From JBDZVM01 sp040255675 (lineage in GTDB: Bacteria; Actinomycetota; Actinomycetes; Acidothermales; Acidothermaceae), in the NCBI GenBank assembly GCA_040255675.1, contig JBDZVM010000001.1, positions 1 through 64,000 on the forward strand: DNA of 64,000 nucleotides, given 5' to 3'. A program made the position numbers and the translations under genes. The notes under the pieces were generated by a model. It saw only the letters and a program-made list of their open reading frames with translations. It searched no databases and was not told the origin of the DNA. This document shows, piece by piece, positions 59,921 to 64,000 of the stretch (position 1 is its first letter; each line of letters starts with the position of its first letter).

Positions 59921-61198
59921 ATGGCCGAAATTTCGGAGCCGCCAACCGAGCTCGCGCCCAGCCCGCCGGAGGCGCCGTCCGCTAGCCCGTTTCGACGCCT
60001 GGGCACCCGTCTCCTCGGGGAGCGCGGCCACGAGGCCTTCCGATATTGCCTTGTCGTTTACATCGCGGTACGAGTTGCACTTTTCGTGGTGGGCGTGCTT
60101 TCCGTCGCGTTGCTGCCGGCGAATAGCCCGGCTCAAGTGCCGGGTTGGCCCGCGCCTCCGGTTACACATCACTGGTCGGTGATGTTCACGGCTTGGGAAC
60201 GCTGGGATGCGTTGTGGTACCTACGCATCGCCGACGGCGGTTATCGGCCGGACGACGGAAGTGCCGCGTTCTTTCCCGGATACCCGCTGCTGACGCGCGA
60301 CGTCGGTTGGCTGACGGGCGGCCACCCGCTTCTCGGTGCCTATGTGGTCGCGAACGCGGCGCTCATCGTCGCACTTGTCCTCGTCTACCAGCTCACCGAA
60401 TTCGAATTCGATCGCGCTCTCGCGCGCCGGACCGTCGTGTTGCTCTGCGCGTTTCCTACGTCGTTTTTCCTCTTCGCGCCGTACTCGGAATCGCTGTTCC
60501 TGGCCTTCGCGGCCGGGGCGCTGTTGGCGGCACGCAAGTCGTCGTGGATCGCCGCTACTGTGCTCGCGGCGTGCGCCACGGCCACCCGCAATATCGGTGT
60601 CGTGCTGGCTGTCGCTGTCACCGCCGAGTCGCTGCGTCAAGCGCTCTCGACGCGGACGTCAACGCGGACATCGAGGCGGACGTTCAAGCGCGGCTTGGCG
60701 CGCACCGCGATGGTGGGCGGCGGCTCGCTGCTCGGCATCGCCGGGTACCTCGCGTGGTGGTGGGCGACCGACGGGAGTCCGCGCGTGCCGTTCGCCGCCG
60801 AAGGCGGATGGCAGCGAGAATTCCGCTGGCCGTGGACGACATTGTGGGACGGCGTCCACGAAGGCTTGCGCTGGATCGGGGTGTATTCCGGCGGATATCA
60901 ACTCGTCGACCTGATCCTCGTCGCTGTCATGCTCAGCGCCGCTGTATGGGTCGTGTTGCGCACGCCGGCGATGTATCGCGTCTACACGGGCCTCAGCTTT
61001 GTCGCACCGCTTTGCCTTGTGTTCGGTGGGCGCCCGTTCATGTCGGTGCCGCGATTCGTGCTCGTCGACGTCCCGCTCTTTTGGGCGCTTGCGCTGTTCG
61101 CCAGACGGTTTCGCGCGTGGGACGCCGTGTTCGGGGTGTCGGCGGCGGGCATGGGCCTGCTGTCGTTGCTCTTCGTCAACTGGTACTGGGTTTTCTGA
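59921..61198 (+). CDS. PIG-V-type mannosyltransferase membrane protein (GT-C)
   Basis: 425 residues from the ATG at 59921. Ten or so membrane segments. The loop after the first segment has WERWDALWYLRIADGGY, the Trp-Asp motif of GT-C/PIG-V proteins, then FFPGYPLL, and later APYSESLFLAFAAGALLAA. Such proteins in actinobacteria use polyprenyl-phosphate mannose to glycosylate envelope molecules. Convergent with chitinase 2. Confidence 0.82.
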   Translation: MAEISEPPTELAPSPPEAPSASPFRRLGTRLLGERGHEAFRYCLVVYIAVRVALFVVGVLSVALLPANSPAQVPGWPAPPVTHHWSVMFTAWERWDALWYLRIADGGYRPDDGSAAFFPGYPLLTRDVGWLTGGHPLLGAYVVANAALIVALVLVYQLTEFEFDRALARRTVVLLCAFPTSFFLFAPYSESLFLAFAAGALLAARKSSWIAATVLAACATATRNIGVVLAVAVTAESLRQALSTRTSTRTSRRTFKRGLARTAMVGGGSLLGIAGYLAWWWATDGSPRVPFAAEGGWQREFRWPWTTLWDGVHEGLRWIGVYSGGYQLVDLILVAVMLSAAVWVVLRTPAMYRVYTGLSFVAPLCLVFGGRPFMSVPRFVLVDVPLFWALALFARRFRAWDAVFGVSAAGMGLLSLLFVNWYWVF

Positions 61199-61209
61199 TC
61201 CTCCCGAGC

Positions 61210-61262
61210 GTGATCGCGAAGACTCTTACCCCCGCTAGAGGCCAAAAAGTCTTCGCGATCAC
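61210..61262. repeat. Dispersed 53-bp imperfect palindrome, copy C
   Basis: Arms GTGATCGCGAAGACT (61210-61224) and AGTCTTCGCGATCAC (61248-61262), perfectly inverted. Its centre is the reverse complement of that in copies A and B, so it is in opposite orientation. Lies between the convergent mannosyltransferase and chitinase 2 genes. Confidence 0.78.
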
Positions 61263-61276
61263 GCAAAGAGTTTCGC

Positions 61277-62722
61277 TTACACCGGCTGCCACAGCGCTGG
61301 CACGTTCGGCGGTTCCCAGCCGACCTGCGAGGTGTGCGATTGAATGCACTTGTAAGTGACGCCGTTGTAGGTCACCAAGTCTCCGACCGTGTAAGAAACA
61401 TTTGGCGCCCAGGCCTGGACCGACCCAGTAGCGGTTGGTGTTGGTGTCGGCGCGGACGTTGTCGTTGGCGTTGATGTTGGTGTCGGCGTGGGCGTGGGCG
61501 TTGAGCCGCCACCGGAGCAGGCGCCTTGGTCGCGCCAGACGCCCCACTGGCCGGTGGTTCCGGGCTCTTCGCCTTGGGTCCACCACTGCGCTTGCCACTG
61601 GTGCCCGTTCCAGCTCACGACGTCGCCGTTGGTGTACACCGCCGACGAACTCCAGGTCGGCGCCGCGCACGAACCGCCGCCGCCTGTGGGTGTTGGTGTC
61701 GGTGTTGGTGTCGGTGTCGGCGTTGGTGTGGGTGTGCCACCGCCACCGCCACCGCCACCGACGAAGACATCGGTGAAGGCCAGCGTCGACTGGCTGATCT
61801 CGCTACAGGTCGAGAGCGAATTCGCCGTGCCGCCGCAGGGCTGGTCACGGTTGACGGACCAAAACGCCAAGCGCCCTATGCCGTTGCTCGTTGCCCAACT
61901 CCTTACGGCGCTGGCGTTCGCCAGACTGAAAACCGAGCCGTCGTCATTTTGGCCGATCATCGGCGTGATACCGACGTTCGCGTAGGTGTAGGTCGGGTCG
62001 ACCGAACGCATTTGCGCCAGCGTGTTTTGCGCGGCGCTGATCGCGGCCTGGCCCATGTCGATCGAACCCTGGTAGTAGTCCATCGTCATGATGTTGACGA
62101 CGTCGATTTTGATGCCGGCGTTTTTCGCTGCCTGGATGATGTTGACGCCGTCCTGGGTGAGTCCGCTCGGCAACACCGGAAGCGTCATAGAGAACTTGAA
62201 ACCGGGGTTGGCGGCCTTCAAGTCCTTCATCGCTTGCATGTGCCGCGCTACCGCCGCTGTATTGGCGATTGCCGCTCCTTCGACGTCGAAGTCGAGCCAG
62301 CTGACGCCGTAGGAGTTGACGATGTTTTGATACCCGGCCTCGATCGAACTTTGAGTGGTGCACGTCCAGGCGAGCGGTTCACCCGCGGCGCCGCCCGAGG
62401 AGATGATGACGGATGCACCCTCGGACTTCGCTTGGGCGATTTCCGGATCTGTATACGAATCGTTGCCCACGGGCAGCGTGTCGCCCCATTCTTGGTTGCA
62501 GCCGGCGCCGATGACGAACGCGGCCGTGTAGGCACGCAAACCGTGTTGCGTAATAGCGGTATCGAGCAAACCGTGTTGTGAATTCGACATGTCGGTGTAA
62601 GGGGCCACTGAATAGGCGTCGCTCGCGGCAAAGCTCGAAACGCTTGCCACGAATACACCCGTGGCAGAGGCGACAATTGCGCCAGCCGATACAACGGCCA
62701 CGGCGATTGATTGTTTCTTCAC
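61277..62722 (-). CDS. Secreted GH18 chitinase 2 with two chitin-binding modules
   Basis: 481 residues from the GTG at 62722. Signal peptide VKKQSIAVAVVSAGAIVASA. GH18 domain of the short bacterial type: GAAGEPLAWTC, catalytic WLDFDVEG (Asp144, Asp146, Glu148), VVNIMTMDYYQG. Then Pro-Thr linkers and two CBM5/12 modules, CAAPTWSSSAVYTNGDVVSW and the C-terminal VQAWAPNVSYTVGDLVTYNG. The last module is identical in protein sequence to that of chitinase 3. Confidence 0.92.
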   Translation of the reverse strand: MKKQSIAVAVVSAGAIVASATGVFVASVSSFAASDAYSVAPYTDMSNSQHGLLDTAITQHGLRAYTAAFVIGAGCNQEWGDTLPVGNDSYTDPEIAQAKSEGASVIISSGGAAGEPLAWTCTTQSSIEAGYQNIVNSYGVSWLDFDVEGAAIANTAAVARHMQAMKDLKAANPGFKFSMTLPVLPSGLTQDGVNIIQAAKNAGIKIDVVNIMTMDYYQGSIDMGQAAISAAQNTLAQMRSVDPTYTYANVGITPMIGQNDDGSVFSLANASAVRSWATSNGIGRLAFWSVNRDQPCGGTANSLSTCSEISQSTLAFTDVFVGGGGGGGGTPTPTPTPTPTPTPTPTGGGGSCAAPTWSSSAVYTNGDVVSWNGHQWQAQWWTQGEEPGTTGQWGVWRDQGACSGGGSTPTPTPTPTSTPTTTSAPTPTPTATGSVQAWAPNVSYTVGDLVTYNGVTYKCIQSHTSQVGWEPPNVPALWQPV

Positions 62723-62822
62723 GTTGAGATACCTCTCTCGAGCGTGCAAGGTCAAGAGCAGGAGTTGACGGCACATTTGATGCGGGCTTCGTAGTGTCGC
62801 CCGTGTGAAACTCGCGCCGGCG

Positions 62823-62855
62823 TTCGCGACCCGGGCGTTTCACCCGGGTCGCGAA
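62823..62855 (-). terminator. Hairpin between chitinase 3 and chitinase 2
   Basis: 13-base perfect arms (TTCGCGACCCGGG and CCCGGGTCGCGAA) with a 7-base loop. On the minus strand it follows the stop of chitinase 3, so it would end that transcript. Confidence 0.75.
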
Positions 62856-62904
62856 GCGTCGAATCTGCCTGCCGGGCAGCTAGAACCCGTGCGTGCGCGC
62901 TCGG

Positions 62905-64000
62905 TTATACGGGCTGCCAAAGCGCTGGCACGTTCGGCGGTTCCCAGCCGACCTGCGAGGTGTGCGATTGAATGCACTTGTAAGTGACGCCGTTGTAGGT
63001 CACCAGGTCTCCGACTGTATAAGAAACGTTCGGCGCCCAGGCCTGCACCGACCCAGTCGCGGTCGGTGTCGGTGTGGGTGTGGGTGTGGGGGTGGGGGTG
63101 GGGGTGGGTGTCGGTGTGGGTGTCGGTGAAGGTGTCGGGCTGCTGGTAGTGCCGCCGGAACACGGGCCGTCGTCCGTCCACACCCCCGAGCCGCCGGTAC
63201 TCGGCGTCTCGCCCTGCGTCCACCACTTCGCCGTCCAGGTATGGCCGTTGTAGCTCACCTCGTCGCCGCCCGTATAGACAGCCGAGCTGCTGTACGCGGG
63301 TGCCGAGCACGACCCGGACGTTGTCGAGGTTGGCGACGGTGTGGGCGTCGGTGAGGTGCTGGGCGGGTTGCTCCCGGCGAACTGCACGTCGAACTTCGTG
63401 AAGTCCCAGTCGTTTTGGACGACGCTGCTGCACGTGCCGGAGGTTGTGGAGGTTGCGCCGCCTGGGCATTCGCGGTCTCGGTTCACCGACCAGAACGTGT
63501 AGCGGCCGAGGCCGACCGACTTCGCGAAGTTGAGGTTCGACTGAAAGTCGGACTGGTAAAACATCTCGCCGGTGTCGGAGCGGCCGTTCATCTGCGAGAT
63601 GCCTTCGTGCGCCCACGCGGTCGCGGAGTCCCAGCCGAACGTGCTTGTGAGCATGGTGTGGAACTGCTGCAGTGCGCTTTGCTGACTCGCCGCGCCATTG
63701 AAGCCGCCGTCGAACGGCATAATCGAGTAGTTGTTGGGCGTGAAGCCGAGACCCTTGGCCGTGTTCAAGACGTTCTGGCCGAAGTAGCCCGTGCCGGAGG
63801 TCGTTCCCGGAACCGTAATCGAGATATAGATTCCAGGATTGTTCCGCTGAATTATTTGTGCCGCGCCGACTTCGTTGTTGACGGCGGTGGTGTTCTCGTA
63901 CTCGGGCTCTTCGAGGTCGAAGTCCATCGCCTTGAGGCCGTACTTGTCGACGACCTGCTGGTAGGCCGCGGCGGTCGCCGACGGCGAACTGCACACCTGA
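62905..64000 (-). CDS. Secreted GH18 chitinase 3, N-terminus cut by the window edge
   Basis: At least 363 residues; the start lies beyond position 64000. GH18 core with AMDFDLEEPEYEN (DxDxE catalytic segment), ISITVPGTTSGTGYFG and MPFDGGFNGAA. Two CBM5/12 modules follow, CSAPAYSSSAVYTGGDEVSY and the C-terminal one ending PPNVPALWQPV. The final module matches chitinase 2, while the first resembles chitinase 1, so the gene looks like a mosaic. Confidence 0.88.
   Translation of the reverse strand, partial: QVCSSPSATAAAYQQVVDKYGLKAMDFDLEEPEYENTTAVNNEVGAAQIIQRNNPGIYISITVPGTTSGTGYFGQNVLNTAKGLGFTPNNYSIMPFDGGFNGAASQQSALQQFHTMLTSTFGWDSATAWAHEGISQMNGRSDTGEMFYQSDFQSNLNFAKSVGLGRYTFWSVNRDRECPGGATSTTSGTCSSVVQNDWDFTKFDVQFAGSNPPSTSPTPTPSPTSTTSGSCSAPAYSSSAVYTGGDEVSYNGHTWTAKWWTQGETPSTGGSGVWTDDGPCSGGTTSSPTPSPTPTPTPTPTPTPTPTPTPTPTATGSVQAWAPNVSYTVGDLVTYNGVTYKCIQSHTSQVGWEPPNVPALWQPV

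Overview
The window is chromosomal DNA of a high-GC, mycothiol-making actinobacterium. The evidence is mshA with its usual neighbours (a YbjN-type gene and gpmA), the carD / PIN-TRAM / ispD / ispF / cysS / rlmB block, an XRE regulator plus HbhA-like pair followed by a DUF2516 gene as in mycobacteria, and actinobacteria-only families (DUF1876, DUF7455, DUF2516). Many genes start at an ATG or GTG lying 6-7 bases after a TANNNT hexamer, so leaderless mRNAs are probably common. I cannot name the genus. Two 100-base N runs (6152-6251 and 6328-6427) are assembly gaps inside one repeat-rich gene.

Layout. 0.1-1.8 kb: hipBA toxin-antitoxin pair behind a long inverted repeat. 1.8-5.4 kb: nitrobindin-like protein, Fur regulator, YgfZ and D-aminoacyl-tRNA deacylase, with a minus-strand leader-peptide-like transcript and the remnant of a HAD hydrolase. 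5.4-8.2 kb: a DUF4388 protein with a long EAERL helix, divergent from a gene carrying both copies of the c-di-GMP-binding signature of the anti-sigma factor RsiG. 8.2-14.9 kb: secreted hydrolase, XRE + HbhA-like pair, aldo/keto reductase, a roughly 2-kb inserted segment with an IS110 scar and two orphan genes, DUF2516 and a macrodomain protein. 14.9-19.0 kb: SDR pair, mshA, ybjN-like, gpmA. 19.1-28.0 kb: LpqE-like lipoprotein, thioredoxin-like membrane protein, carD, PIN-TRAM, ispD, ispF, cysS, rlmB, a DUF4032 kinase-like gene and tRNA-Thr. 28.1-31.5 kb: stress-type genes (USP, DUF1876, DUF7455, class I aldolase, flavodoxin).

31.5-42.4 kb holds a form I aerobic carbon monoxide dehydrogenase locus: coxMSL followed by xdhC-type and moxR-type maturation genes, a convergent coxE-type gene, and a divergent LysR regulator, coxG, a CtaG-like gene and a MocA-like nucleotidyltransferase. 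A molybdate block (TOBE regulator plus modABC) at 50.7-53.7 kb could supply the metal. 42.4-50.6 kb carries a Mut7-C RNase, a BBE-type flavoprotein, a LuxR regulator, a peptidase-S51-like/CysS-tail fusion, an alpha/beta hydrolase, a LigD-type polymerase without ligase domain and a coiled-coil protein. 53.8-56.9 kb holds an anti-sigma-type ATPase with a coupled partner, an L,D-transpeptidase and a PilZ protein. 57.1-64.0 kb holds three GH18 chitinases, the last cut by the window edge, around a PIG-V-type mannosyltransferase; the first has two DasR-like sites upstream.

Themes worth following are a c-di-GMP signalling set (RsiG and PilZ), energy scavenging from CO, chitin use, and a roughly 52-bp palindrome found at three separate convergent gene junctions. 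I found no CRISPR array, prophage or intact transposon.
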